Shown here in pieces: positions 9,406 through 17,410 of a stretch of DNA of 32,841 bases. The notes under the pieces are model-generated. The model searched no databases. It was not told the DNA's origin and was given only the letters and a program-made list of their open reading frames with translations. Position numbers and translations under genes: made by a program. Origin of the DNA: Cryomorphaceae bacterium ASP10-05a (lineage in GTDB: Bacteria > Bacteroidota > Bacteroidia > Flavobacteriales_D > Sanyastnellaceae); the NCBI GenBank assembly GCA_000981645.1, contig LAQC01000020.1, positions 15,558 through 48,398 of the forward strand, in the 5' to 3' direction. Position 1 is the first letter of the stretch. Every line of letters begins with the position of its first letter.

Positions 9406-10980
9406 TTAGTAAGTAGCGGATAAATCTGCTACTACTTTTTCTAAAGTTCCGCTTATCTCACTAGTAAGTTTACCTGTTTTTAGAGCGTCTAAAGTATCTT
9501 GGTGATTAGCTCTCATAAAGTCGATAAACTTCACCTCGAATTCTTTAATCTTCTTTACAGGAACTGATCTAAGTAGTCCTTTTGTTCCGGCGTAAATAAT
9601 AGCCGTTTGCTCTTCTACTTTCATAGGAGAATTCTGAGCTTGCTTAAGGATTTCTACGTTTCTTTTTCCTTTTTCAATTACAGATAAAGTAGCTTCATCT
9701 AAATCCGAACCGAACTTAGCAAAAGCTTCTAGTTCTCTGTACTGAGCTTGATCTAACTTCAACGTTCCAGATACCTTCTTCATAGATTTTATCTGTGCGT
9801 TACCTCCTACTCTAGATACTGAGATACCAACGTTAATAGCTGGCCTTACACCTGCTAAGAATAAATTAGACTCTAAGAATATCTGACCGTCTGTAATAGA
9901 AATTACATTCGTAGGGATATATGCAGATACATCTCCTGCTTGAGTTTCAATAATTGGAAGAGCTGTTAACGAACCACCTCCTTTAACTATTCCTTTAAGA
10001 GAATCTGGAAGGTCATTCATGTCAGCTGCTATAGCGTCTGATGAATTAATCTTAGCTGCTCTTTCTAAAAGTCTAGAGTGTAAGTAAAACACATCTCCTG
10101 GGTAAGCCTCTCTTCCTGGAGGCCTTCTTAGAAGAAGTGATACTTCTCTATATGCTACTGCTTGTTTAGATAAATCATCATAAACAATAAGTGCTGGTCT
10201 ACCTGTATCTCTAAAGAACTCACCGATAGCAGCTCCAGAGAATGCAGAGTAATACTGGAGAGGTGTTGGCTCAGAAGCTGTAGCGGCTACTACTACCGTG
10301 TAAGGCATAGCTCCGTTTTCTTCTAATGTTTTTACTGTTTGTGCTACCGTAGATCCTTTCTGGCCAATAGCTACATATATACAGAATACTGGCTCGCCAG
10401 CATCGTAAAATTCTTTTTGGTTGATAATGGTATCAATAGCTACAGTAGACTTTCCTGTCTGTCTATCACCAATGATAAGCTCTCTTTGACCTCTTCCTAT
10501 TGGAATCATGGCATCGATAGCTTTTATCCCTGTTTGCATAGGCTCTTCTACCGGCTGACGATAAATTACACCTGGTGCTTTTCTCTCGATAGGCATTTCA
10601 TATAACTTTCCTTCTATGGGACCTTTACCGTCTATTGGTTCTCCAAGAGTATTTACAACTCTACCTAACATTCCTTCACCTACATTAATAGATGCGATAG
10701 TTCCTGTTCTTTTAACAGAAGATCCTTCTCTTAGGTTTCCTGAAGGTCCTAGAAGTACAGCTCCTACGTTATCCTCTTCTAGGTTAAGTACGATGCCTTT
10801 TACTCCGTTTTCGAACTCTACAAGCTCTCCTGATTGTACGTTAGACAATCCGTAGATTCTAGCAATACCATCTCCAACCTGAAGTATTGAACCTACTTCT
10901 TGTAGTTCCACTTCCGTTTTTACTCCGGCAAGTTGCTCTCTTAATATTGCAGAAACCTCTGCTGGTTTTACTTCAGCCAT
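9406..10980 (-). CDS. atpA: ATP synthase F1 alpha subunit
   Basis: A 524-residue F1 subunit whose nucleotide sites are regulatory and which forms the hexamer with beta. Visible signatures: the Walker A loop GDRQTGKST, the Walker B region [11 protein letters not shown], the alpha-subunit sequence [21 protein letters not shown] and the [14 protein letters not shown] segment. The N-terminal beta-barrel domain precedes the P-loop domain as usual, and the helical C-terminus is intact. The ATG lies 30 bases after the atpH stop. Confidence 0.99.
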   Translation of the reverse strand: MAEVKPAEVSAILREQLAGVKTEVELQEVGSILQVGDGIARIYGLSNVQSGELVEFENGVKGIVLNLEEDNVGAVLLGPSGNLREGSSVKRTGTIASINVGEGMLGRVVNTLGEPIDGKGPIEGKLYEMPIERKAPGVIYRQPVEEPMQTGIKAIDAMIPIGRGQRELIIGDRQTGKSTVAIDTIINQKEFYDAGEPVFCIYVAIGQKGSTVAQTVKTLEENGAMPYTVVVAATASEPTPLQYYSAFSGAAIGEFFRDTGRPALIVYDDLSKQAVAYREVSLLLRRPPGREAYPGDVFYLHSRLLERAAKINSSDAIAADMNDLPDSLKGIVKGGGSLTALPIIETQAGDVSAYIPTNVISITDGQIFLESNLFLAGVRPAINVGISVSRVGGNAQIKSMKKVSGTLKLDQAQYRELEAFAKFGSDLDEATLSVIEKGKRNVEILKQAQNSPMKVEEQTAIIYAGTKGLLRSVPVKKIKEFEVKFIDFMRANHQDTLDALKTGKLTSEISGTLEKVVADLSATY

Positions 10981-11010
10981 TTTTTCTTGGTTTTACCTTT
11001 TATTAATTTC

Positions 11011-11568
11011 TTAGAATCCTGGTACGTAAAGATTCTCTGTAAATTCTCTTCTTAATTCTCTTAACTGTGTGCTCACAGATGCGTCTACCATCTGGTCACC
11101 TACCTTAAGCACGTATCCTCCTATTAAATCTGGATTTACCGTCTCTTTTAAATCTGATAACCCTGGGGCTAACTTCTGGAGAACCTCTTCTACTTTTGCT
11201 TTAGTCTCCGCATCTAGCGGTGCAGAAGATATTACCTCCGCCTGAGAAATGCTTTTAAAGGCTTTGTACTGAAATAAAAACGCATGAGCGATTCCTCCTA
11301 GTAATGCCTCTCTTCCTTTATTGGTAATAAGCGTTATAAACCTACTGGTAAGCTCTCCCACATTTCCGTTAAACACTTGATTTAAGACTTTCGTTTTAGT
11401 GTCTGGTTTAATTACAGGGCTCTTAAGCATTGTCTGCAGGTCTTGACTTCCGGCCACAGTTTTAGCTACGTCAACCATGTCTTTATATACCTCCTCAAGG
11501 TTACCCATCTCTACAGAAAGGTCTAGAAGTGATTTAGCGTATCTATTAGCAGATTTACCGAATTTCAT
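11011..11568 (-). CDS. atpH: ATP synthase F1 delta subunit
   Basis: A 185-residue peripheral-stalk protein that joins the F1 head to the b subunits (the bacterial counterpart of OSCP). The N-terminal helical bundle starts with ANRYAKSLLDLSVE, and the C-terminus carries the family signature NPDLIGGYVLKVGDQMVDASV followed by the terminal helix. It is one base downstream of atpF and 30 bases upstream of atpA, the expected position. Confidence 0.96.
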   Translation of the reverse strand: MKFGKSANRYAKSLLDLSVEMGNLEEVYKDMVDVAKTVAGSQDLQTMLKSPVIKPDTKTKVLNQVFNGNVGELTSRFITLITNKGREALLGGIAHAFLFQYKAFKSISQAEVISSAPLDAETKAKVEEVLQKLAPGLSDLKETVNPDLIGGYVLKVGDQMVDASVSTQLRELRREFTENLYVPGF

Positions 11569-11569
11569 C

Positions 11570-12070
11570 TTAGTTAAGCTTAGTTTCGTTTAACAGCGTG
11601 TTCACTAATTCTTTTTGACTAGCGTCTGAAGAAAGGTTTTGCCTAACTACTTTTTCAGCTATGTCTAGAGAAAGTGATGCTACTTGAGTTCTAATCTCAG
11701 CTATAGCCGCTTTTTTCTGAATTTCTATTTCTTCTCTAGCGGAAGCTATCATTTTAACTCCTTCTTCAGAAGCAGCAGTTTTAGCATCAGAGATGATATC
11801 ATCTCTAGTGTCTCTAGCTTCTTTCATGATAGCGTCTCTTTCTATCATAGCTTCTTTTTTGGCCGCCTCATTATCTGCCTGAAGGGCTTGCATTCTTCTT
11901 TCTGCTTCTTCAGCTCCTTTAAGGGCTGCTTCTATAGATTTCTCTCTTTCGTCCACCGCGTCTAGGATAGGCTTCCAAGCAAATTTCTTTAGAAGAAATA
12001 ATAAAAGAAGAAATAACAAGGTTTGCCATACAAACAAACCGAGTGAAAAGTCATTGAGTAATTTATCCAT
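11570..12070 (-). CDS. atpF: ATP synthase F0 b subunit
   Basis: A 166-residue peripheral-stalk protein. One N-terminal membrane helix (about 8-27, WQTLLFLLLLFLLKKFAW) is followed by a long, highly charged helix rich in Ala, Glu, Lys and Arg that dimerises as a coiled coil along the side of the enzyme. The KPILDAVDEREKSIE sequence right after the membrane helix is characteristic. It is separated from atpE by 65 bases containing a strong hairpin. Confidence 0.97.
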   Translation of the reverse strand: MDKLLNDFSLGLFVWQTLLFLLLLFLLKKFAWKPILDAVDEREKSIEAALKGAEEAERRMQALQADNEAAKKEAMIERDAIMKEARDTRDDIISDAKTAASEEGVKMIASAREEIEIQKKAAIAEIRTQVASLSLDIAEKVVRQNLSSDASQKELVNTLLNETKLN

Positions 12071-12090
12071 TTTCTATATAATTTAAAAAC

Positions 12091-12117
12091 TCATCTGCAG
12101 CCAACCGCTGCAGATGA
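12091..12117 (-). promoter_or_regulatory. Perfect hairpin between atpE and atpF (possible attenuator or processing site)
   Basis: TCATCTGCAGC (12091-12101) pairs perfectly with GCTGCAGATGA (12107-12117), an 11-bp stem with a 5-base loop. In the direction of transcription it is followed by GTTTTTAAATT. It therefore resembles an intrinsic terminator inside the operon, after the c-subunit gene and before the b-subunit gene. Confidence 0.75.
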
Positions 12118-12135
12118 ATCTAAAAAACGTTTGGT

Positions 12136-12330
12136 TTATGATACAGCGAATAAAGCCGCGAAACCAATTCCTTCAATAAGTGCAGCTGCGATAAGCATTG
12201 CAGTTTGAATTTTGTTTGTTGCCTCTGGTTGACGAGCGATAGCATCCATTGCAGAACCACCGATTCTACCAATACCAATACCTACTCCAATTACAACCAA
12301 TCCGGCACCTACCATTACTGGAATTTCCAT
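12136..12330 (-). CDS. atpE: ATP synthase F0 c subunit (rotor ring)
   Basis: A 64-residue proteolipid with two membrane helices joined by the polar loop ARQPEA. The proton-carrying carboxylate is Glu53 in LIEGIGF. The residue after it is Gly, and the Gln and Ser/Thr ligands of sodium-type rings are not evident, so a proton-driven enzyme is expected. The first helix holds the Gly-rich GVGIGIGRIGG packing motif. It is slightly shorter than the E. coli protein (79 residues), but both helices are complete. Confidence 0.97.
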   Translation of the reverse strand: MEIPVMVGAGLVVIGVGIGIGRIGGSAMDAIARQPEATNKIQTAMLIAAALIEGIGFAALFAVS

Positions 12331-12374
12331 GTCTATATATATTTACTTGTTAATAAATTCAATTCTTAATTTCA

Positions 12375-13517
12375 CTAGTGAGCGTGCGCCTCATCATGGT
12401 GTTCGTGCTCTTCAGCAGCGAATCCAAAATAAAGTGCGGCTAGCATAGTGAAAATGTACGCTTGTAGTAATGCTACTAAAACTTCAATTAATGAGATGGC
12501 AAACGCTAACAAGAAGGAAAGACTTCCCCCCATCATGTTTCCAAATATGTATATCAACCCAACTAAACTCATTAATACAATGTGACCAGCCTGCATATTA
12601 GCATAAAGTCTAATCATTAATGAGAAAGGTTTTATAAAAATTCCTAATATCTCTATGGGTATAAGGATGATGTATAACACCGCTTTTCCATACCAAGGCA
12701 TCGCGTTTCCTAATGGGTTAAACAGGTGCATCCAATAGTCTTTAGTTCCTGTGAAGTTCGTGAACAAGAAAACCAGCAGAGCTAGAGCAAATGTGACAGC
12801 AATATTTCCTGTTACATTAACCCCAAGTGGCGTAAGTCCGAAAATATTTAAGAACCAAACAAAAAAGAAGATGGTCAATAGAAAGGGTAAATATTTTTTA
12901 TACTTCTTCTCTCCAATGTTAGGTCTAGCGATATCATCTCTTACGTAGAGAACAATAGGCTCCAGAAATCTTCCCACTCCTTTCGAAATTCCTCCGTTGG
13001 CAGCGTAAGACTTCCCTAGACTTCTAAACAGTAAAAGCATAAGTAAGCCTGTAATGATAATCATCATTACATTTTTAGTGATTGAGAAATCAAAAGGTTT
13101 AACGTTGGTAGCGTGATGGTGACTATCATAAGTGAGGGTTCCTTCAGCGTCTGTTCTGTAAATCTTCGCGTGGTCTATTTTGTAATATTTCCCGTTGCTT
13201 TCTGCTATTCCATCGTGATGACCGTGGTCATCTGCAAAATTGCTTGATGAAAACACATGCAACCCTTCATCTAACAAAATAACTGGAAGAGGAAATGAAA
13301 TACCCGCCGCATCCCAAATACCGAAGTGGTATGTATCTTCCAAGTGATGCATTATATACGACTTAATTTCTTCTTTCGTATCTACCGCGTCATTTTGGTG
13401 GCTTGTAGTGTGCTCATTGTGATCAGAATCTGAGTGATCAGAATCTTGGGATGATGCGAAAACCGGAGTGGTTAAGGCAGTTAAAATCAGTGCTTTCGCG
13501 AAGTTTTTTAATCTCAT
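12375..13517 (-). CDS. atpB: ATP synthase F0 a subunit with His-rich ends
   Basis: A 380-residue proton-channel subunit, longer than the E. coli protein (271). The extra length is an N-terminal extension: a signal-peptide-like segment (about 1-21), an Asp/His-rich stretch (DSDHSDSDHNEHTTSH) and a periplasmic domain before the first core helix at about 145. The core contains the essential arginine in SLMIRLYANMQAGHI, plus GLTPLGVN and the last two helices. The C-terminus ends EEHEHHDEAHAH. N-terminal extensions on subunit a are, as I recall, common in Bacteroidota. A TAnnTTTG box lies about 37 bases upstream, so this gene can start its own transcript. Confidence 0.97.
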   Translation of the reverse strand: MRLKNFAKALILTALTTPVFASSQDSDHSDSDHNEHTTSHQNDAVDTKEEIKSYIMHHLEDTYHFGIWDAAGISFPLPVILLDEGLHVFSSSNFADDHGHHDGIAESNGKYYKIDHAKIYRTDAEGTLTYDSHHHATNVKPFDFSITKNVMMIIITGLLMLLLFRSLGKSYAANGGISKGVGRFLEPIVLYVRDDIARPNIGEKKYKKYLPFLLTIFFFVWFLNIFGLTPLGVNVTGNIAVTFALALLVFLFTNFTGTKDYWMHLFNPLGNAMPWYGKAVLYIILIPIEILGIFIKPFSLMIRLYANMQAGHIVLMSLVGLIYIFGNMMGGSLSFLLAFAISLIEVLVALLQAYIFTMLAALYFGFAAEEHEHHDEAHAH

Positions 13518-13553
13518 TTACAGCTACAGATTGACGTCTTTCAAAAATCGGTG

Positions 13554-13561
13554 CAAACGTA
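13554..13561 (-). promoter_or_regulatory. Putative -7 box for the atp operon
   Basis: On the minus strand this reads TACGTTTG, matching TAnnTTTG, with a leader of about 30 bases before the atpB ATG at 13517. A TTTA rather than TTTG sits near the -33 position, so the match there is weak. Confidence 0.5.
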
Positions 13562-13648
13562 CGAATTATTTTATGTTTAAACCACATTCTCAAAGAGAAA
13601 TTATAAGCCGAGGCTTCCTTTGTTGAGCTTTCTAGATGTTGCTCGGTT

Positions 13649-13657
13649 TTGCAACGC
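13649..13657 (+). repeat. TTGCAACGC repeat, copy 3
   Basis: Exact copy of the recurrent 9-mer, in the gap between atpB and the small membrane protein gene. Confidence 0.7.
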
Positions 13658-13663
13658 GATTCC

Positions 13664-14065
13664 TTAATCTTTCATAAGCACTCTCACCATATAAAAGACC
13701 TCGAAAAACAAACACACTCCATACGGAACAAAAAACTCTGCAAACTCAAGGTTTGAGATTAACCCGTCTGCTGAATATCCTGGTCTAAAAAGAATGAAGA
13801 ATAAGATTATTTTCACCAAACTCCCGGCTAGAAAGAAAAAGCCCAAAGACGCCATATACTTCTTTTTTAGAAAGATAAGTGTACTAAAAATAGTTAGTGT
13901 AATCACTCCGTTAAATAGGTAAGTCAAAAACAACCCTTGACGGATTATGGTGCTCCACAACTCATTATTTTTTAAAATAAGTATTTGACCGTAAGCAACT
14001 ATGAAAAGTATAACCACTAAGAAGGAAAAAAACTTAATAATTATCTGTAAATCAGCTTTCTTCAT
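13664..14065 (-). CDS. Small four-helix membrane protein of the atp locus (DUF6168-like)
   Basis: A 133-residue protein with four hydrophobic segments (about 10-28, 44-63, 72-90 and 107-127), so an integral inner-membrane protein. It overlaps atpZ by 14 bases and lies just upstream of atpB. That is the place where flavobacterial atp loci usually carry a protein of about this size labelled DUF6168, and I assign it on size, topology and position. By position it could take the place of AtpI, a helper of c-ring assembly, but this is inference. No catalytic motif is visible. Confidence 0.75.
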   Translation of the reverse strand: MKKADLQIIIKFFSFLVVILFIVAYGQILILKNNELWSTIIRQGLFLTYLFNGVITLTIFSTLIFLKKKYMASLGFFFLAGSLVKIILFFILFRPGYSADGLISNLEFAEFFVPYGVCLFFEVFYMVRVLMKD

Positions 14066-14279
14066 TTAATCTATTTACTTGTCTTAATAACTGCCACAAC
14101 GCAAGAACTACCGCTGAAAGCGTACAAATTATGGTATACCAGTTTTTATCTGAGGGGAATGTTTGGTCAAGCCATTTTCCTAGGTAAGCTCCCAAATAAA
14201 TAGTTACTCCCATTTGAAGGCCTGCGCTTGAAAGGACTAAGTAGCGGTTAGACCGCTTGCTCTTGGAGGGTTTTTTCAC
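14052..14279 (-). CDS. atpZ: AtpZ/AtpI-family ATP synthase accessory protein
   Basis: A 75-residue protein with a basic N-terminus (KKPSKSKRSNR) and two membrane helices (about 13-34 and 46-65). The pattern GLQMGVTIYLGAYLGKWLD is typical of AtpZ/AtpI family members, which assist F0 assembly and have been linked to Mg/Ca transport. It starts at GTG, inside the last 32 bases of the bactofilin gene in another frame, and its end overlaps the next gene by 14 bases, so translation of all three is probably coupled. Confidence 0.85.
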   Translation of the reverse strand: MKKPSKSKRSNRYLVLSSAGLQMGVTIYLGAYLGKWLDQTFPSDKNWYTIICTLSAVVLALWQLLRQVNRLNEES

Positions 14280-14649
14280 TTGCTGTAGGTTGATTCATCT
14301 CCTTTACCTTTCCCATATTACATGTTCCTGTGAAAACAGCTCCTGGTTCAATAGAAATTTTATTTGTGTAAATGTCCCCTTCTACTTTAGAGGCCGCTTT
14401 TAAACTTAACAGCTGTCTTACTACAATTTTTCCTGATACCGTTCCTTCGATTTCTGCATTCTCGCAGGTAACATCTCCTTCTATTCTTCCTGAAACACCC
14501 AAAACAAGTTTACCGGTAGTTATCAAGTTTCCATTCAGGTTTCCATCTATTCTGATATCACTTGTGCTCTTAAATTCACCTGTAATACTTGAGTCTTCTA
14601 CGATTCTGTTTAGTACTCCCTCTACTGTGCTTTGACTATTCCTGGCCAT
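14248..14649 (-). CDS. Bactofilin (polymer-forming cytoskeletal protein)
   Basis: A 133-residue bactofilin. The central part (about 20-115) is a right-handed beta-helix of short repeats with alternating hydrophobics and glycines, for example DIRIDGNLNGNLITTGKLVL and GRIEGDVTCENAEIEGTVSG. Flexible ends flank it. Bactofilins form non-polar filaments under the membrane and scaffold cell-wall or morphogenesis enzymes. It lies 15 bases after porW and overlaps atpZ. An M23 peptidase is encoded nearby on the other side of porW; bactofilin with M23 peptidase is a known shape-determining pair (CcmA/Csd1, BacA/LmdC). Confidence 0.93.
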   Translation of the reverse strand: MARNSQSTVEGVLNRIVEDSSITGEFKSTSDIRIDGNLNGNLITTGKLVLGVSGRIEGDVTCENAEIEGTVSGKIVVRQLLSLKAASKVEGDIYTNKISIEPGAVFTGTCNMGKVKEMNQPTASEKTLQEQAV

Positions 14650-14664
14650 GGTCTTGTGTGGTTT

Positions 14665-17283
14665 CTATTTTAAATACTTCTCCTGGAAAAACTCGTTATA
14701 CTTCTCAGGGTCTCTGTCTTTAGTAAGTGCTGAAAAGTTAGACTTACTGATAGCAAAAGTATAATAATTCAACTGATTTAAGTCCCCCAGTATGTTCTGG
14801 TTTACTTTAAAGGCGTTATAATAGTTCATGGCCGAGTCTTCGTTTTCGAAGTCCCTCACATAAATCATTTGGTATTCTTTGCCCAGCACTCTCGTTTTCA
14901 CATTTAGGCTAGAGGACTTAAAGAACGTGGCGTTAAAATTCGCAATGTCTGATTGAGCTTTATTTACTTTCCCTCCCTCTAAAGGAACTAATGTTATAAC
15001 ATAGTGCCCCATTCCGCTTCTAAAAGAATATAGATTAGGTCTGCTCTTGGGTTCTTCCTTGGTGATTTTTCCACTTAATATGTCTAAATATCTCTGGGCT
15101 GTTTTTCCTTCTTCGGTTTCTTTGTAATTACTTACTGTGATTTCGAGGGCTGATTTATATGCCTCTGGATCTCCTCCAAACATGCTGGACATTTCCCCTA
15201 TAGCTAATGCTTTTATCAAATAATATTTAGGTAAGAGGTGGTTTTCTTCTTCATTGTTAATTACAGCTGTAGCGTCTTGAATAACATCATTAAACAGCGC
15301 TCTTCTGTATTTATCGAAAAGTATTTCATAGGCCTCCACTTCCTCTGCTTCTCTAATTTCTTTTATCGACTGGAACTCTGGGTTGTCTATTAGAATAGTA
15401 TACTCGGAGTCTGGGTATCTCGATTTGGTTTGTGCTGCCCAATGAGCAGAATTACAGGTTTCACAAAACGGGTTAGCATACCCTCCTTGTTCTTTAGATA
15501 AGTACGTTCTATACAATTGATAATGAGTTACTGGGTGAAAAGTGCTTTCTTCCCCTTCTGTTACTAACACCTCGAATGATTCCACGGCATTCTCGAAATC
15601 ATCTAGTTTTTCCTTATAGATTAATCCTGCATTATACCGAGCTTCAGCTCTTTTTTCTATGCTTACTGAGACAAGCTCAGGAGAGTTGGGTATGTCTGCT
15701 AAATATTCTTCAAAAGGTCTTCCCTCCTCTATTTCTTCACTTATTAATTCTTCTTGCTCTACAATTTCTTCCGTTGTGGTTCCAAAGCTTTGTTTGTTTT
15801 TTCTTCTCCAATCGTCTTCTAATTCTCTCTCTCCCCAAACATCCGCGAAATTGGTTTTTCCTGATATTTTTAAGGTGGGGTTCCAAGGCCAGAAATCACC
15901 TACGCTTGTGATTTCATCACCACTTTCTAAAGCATCCAAAATTCGCTGTCGCTCTTCTTCCCTTTTTCGAGCGTCTTCCTCCATAATTTCTTCAATCCTC
16001 TTTGTTAAGTCTTCTTCAGATAAAGAGGCTAATTGAAGAAGGCTGTCCTCTCGTTCAATAATTCTTAGATTAGTAACTAACTCCGTAAGGCTGGCTGCTT
16101 TATTGGTTATATCTTTAAACCTTGGGTGGGTTTCTTGGATGAAAGACGTGGTACTATCATAATACTGCTGAGCATTCTCATAGTTTCTTTCATCAAAATT
16201 AATGTCTGCTAGTTTTAAAAATGATTTTGCTCTTTGCTTCGTGTTTCCGTCATTGACTTCTAAACTTTTATCTAGAAGCGCGATTCCTATTGGAAGGTTT
16301 CTCTCTTCAATTTCTAATTCTGCTAATGCATAGTATATTTGATCAAAGTACTCAAGGTTCTTTTCGTCACGCAGCATTTTATTCAGCTTATCCTTTATTA
16401 CTTGGCTATTACCGTTCCTCCTCTTAAAAGCTATCGCTTGATTGATCTGAGAATAGAAGGACATTTCATAAGAGGGTTTAAATTTTAAAACTCGTTTATA
16501 AGCGTCTATGCTCTCATTCGATTTTCCAAGTTTTTGGTAAACTTGAGCTAAAATGAATGTAGGCCTGGCTTTATCCTTTTTTTTGTCTGTAAATAGAATC
16601 GCGTTCTCCAAATACAATGCTGCATCTTGAAGTTTGTTTTGTTGAACGGCAAAATCGGCTAACACCAGATTGTATTCTGCTCTGTATTCTTCAGGAAACG
16701 TTCTCATGGAAGATAACTGCTCCATGTATTCTTTAACGTCGCTTTTTTCTCCTAGAGCTATATAAGTCCTCACTAACCAAAGGTTGGCTAGCGCTCGGGT
16801 CTCTTTAGTTTCATATTTTCTTTTAACATATAGAAATATCTCCTCTGCCTTTAAATAATTTCTCTCATAGAAATATGCCTGTCCCATAAGAAGCCAGTTG
16901 TCATCTATCCACTTATTCATCTCAGGTTTCTTCATCGAGCGCTTCTCTCGTTTAGAAACCTTCATTTCGTGTTTATCAATAACAAACTCAGTTTTCTCCA
17001 CGACTCTTTCCATATTCTCTAATATGACACTTACATTTTCTTCTGTGGGATAAAAGAATATGGTAAGCAGGCTATCGTAGTCATCTTCTTGGCTTTCTTC
17101 TAAGGATACCAGCGCTTCTTTCTTCGCTTCTTTGGCATTAAAAAACCCATTATATTTCGCTGTTGTGTTATGAAAAATTCTTTTAGTAAGCCCATCTTTT
17201 TTGGTTGAGCACTGAGAAAGAATCAGTACTAAAAAAACTGAAAGACAAATTAGTTTTATGGCTGTGAAAGTTTTTTTACTCAA
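14665..17283 (-). CDS. porW: PorW/SprE-like TPR lipoprotein of the type IX secretion system
   Basis: An 872-residue lipoprotein. The signal peptide ends with lipobox LSQC (Cys25). The mature start STKKDGLTKRIFHNTTAKYN and the following FFNAKEA match the PorW/SprE pattern, where a 'TAKYN..(Y/F)N' segment follows the lipid anchor. Many helical TPR-like repeats follow (about 110-430 and 540-740), then a C-terminal domain with alternating FxxS/YYxxF patterns like the tail of SprE. PorW/SprE is needed for T9SS function and, in Flavobacterium, for gliding; it is thought to link the outer-membrane translocon with the periplasmic ring. The reading frame starts at TTG, the only start that gives a proper signal peptide. 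A T9SS cargo gene lies 2.3 kb away. Confidence 0.85.
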   Translation of the reverse strand: MSKKTFTAIKLICLSVFLVLILSQCSTKKDGLTKRIFHNTTAKYNGFFNAKEAKKEALVSLEESQEDDYDSLLTIFFYPTEENVSVILENMERVVEKTEFVIDKHEMKVSKREKRSMKKPEMNKWIDDNWLLMGQAYFYERNYLKAEEIFLYVKRKYETKETRALANLWLVRTYIALGEKSDVKEYMEQLSSMRTFPEEYRAEYNLVLADFAVQQNKLQDAALYLENAILFTDKKKDKARPTFILAQVYQKLGKSNESIDAYKRVLKFKPSYEMSFYSQINQAIAFKRRNGNSQVIKDKLNKMLRDEKNLEYFDQIYYALAELEIEERNLPIGIALLDKSLEVNDGNTKQRAKSFLKLADINFDERNYENAQQYYDSTTSFIQETHPRFKDITNKAASLTELVTNLRIIEREDSLLQLASLSEEDLTKRIEEIMEEDARKREEERQRILDALESGDEITSVGDFWPWNPTLKISGKTNFADVWGERELEDDWRRKNKQSFGTTTEEIVEQEELISEEIEEGRPFEEYLADIPNSPELVSVSIEKRAEARYNAGLIYKEKLDDFENAVESFEVLVTEGEESTFHPVTHYQLYRTYLSKEQGGYANPFCETCNSAHWAAQTKSRYPDSEYTILIDNPEFQSIKEIREAEEVEAYEILFDKYRRALFNDVIQDATAVINNEEENHLLPKYYLIKALAIGEMSSMFGGDPEAYKSALEITVSNYKETEEGKTAQRYLDILSGKITKEEPKSRPNLYSFRSGMGHYVITLVPLEGGKVNKAQSDIANFNATFFKSSSLNVKTRVLGKEYQMIYVRDFENEDSAMNYYNAFKVNQNILGDLNQLNYYTFAISKSNFSALTKDRDPEKYNEFFQEKYLK

Positions 17284-17328
17284 ATCGAAATGTTATTGTC
17301 TGTGGTTATCTGATAAACAGAAAACACA

Positions 17329-17336
17329 CAAATTTA
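17329..17336 (-). promoter_or_regulatory. Putative -7 box for porW
   Basis: The minus strand reads TAAATTTG, matching TAnnTTTG, about 46 bases upstream of the TTG start. It lies in the 127-base gap shared with the divergent M23 gene. Confidence 0.5.
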
Positions 17337-17410
17337 TTTCATTTTAAGGTTACTATTAAATGGGCGGCTAAAATTCTCTAGATTCCATTAATAATTAGCA
17401 TTTTTACAGC

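Noticed and set aside
13618-13663. Promoter or terminator in the rest of the atpB upstream gap
   Set aside because: Apart from the 9-mer repeat no stable hairpin or TAnnTTTG box was found between the small membrane protein gene and the atpB promoter.
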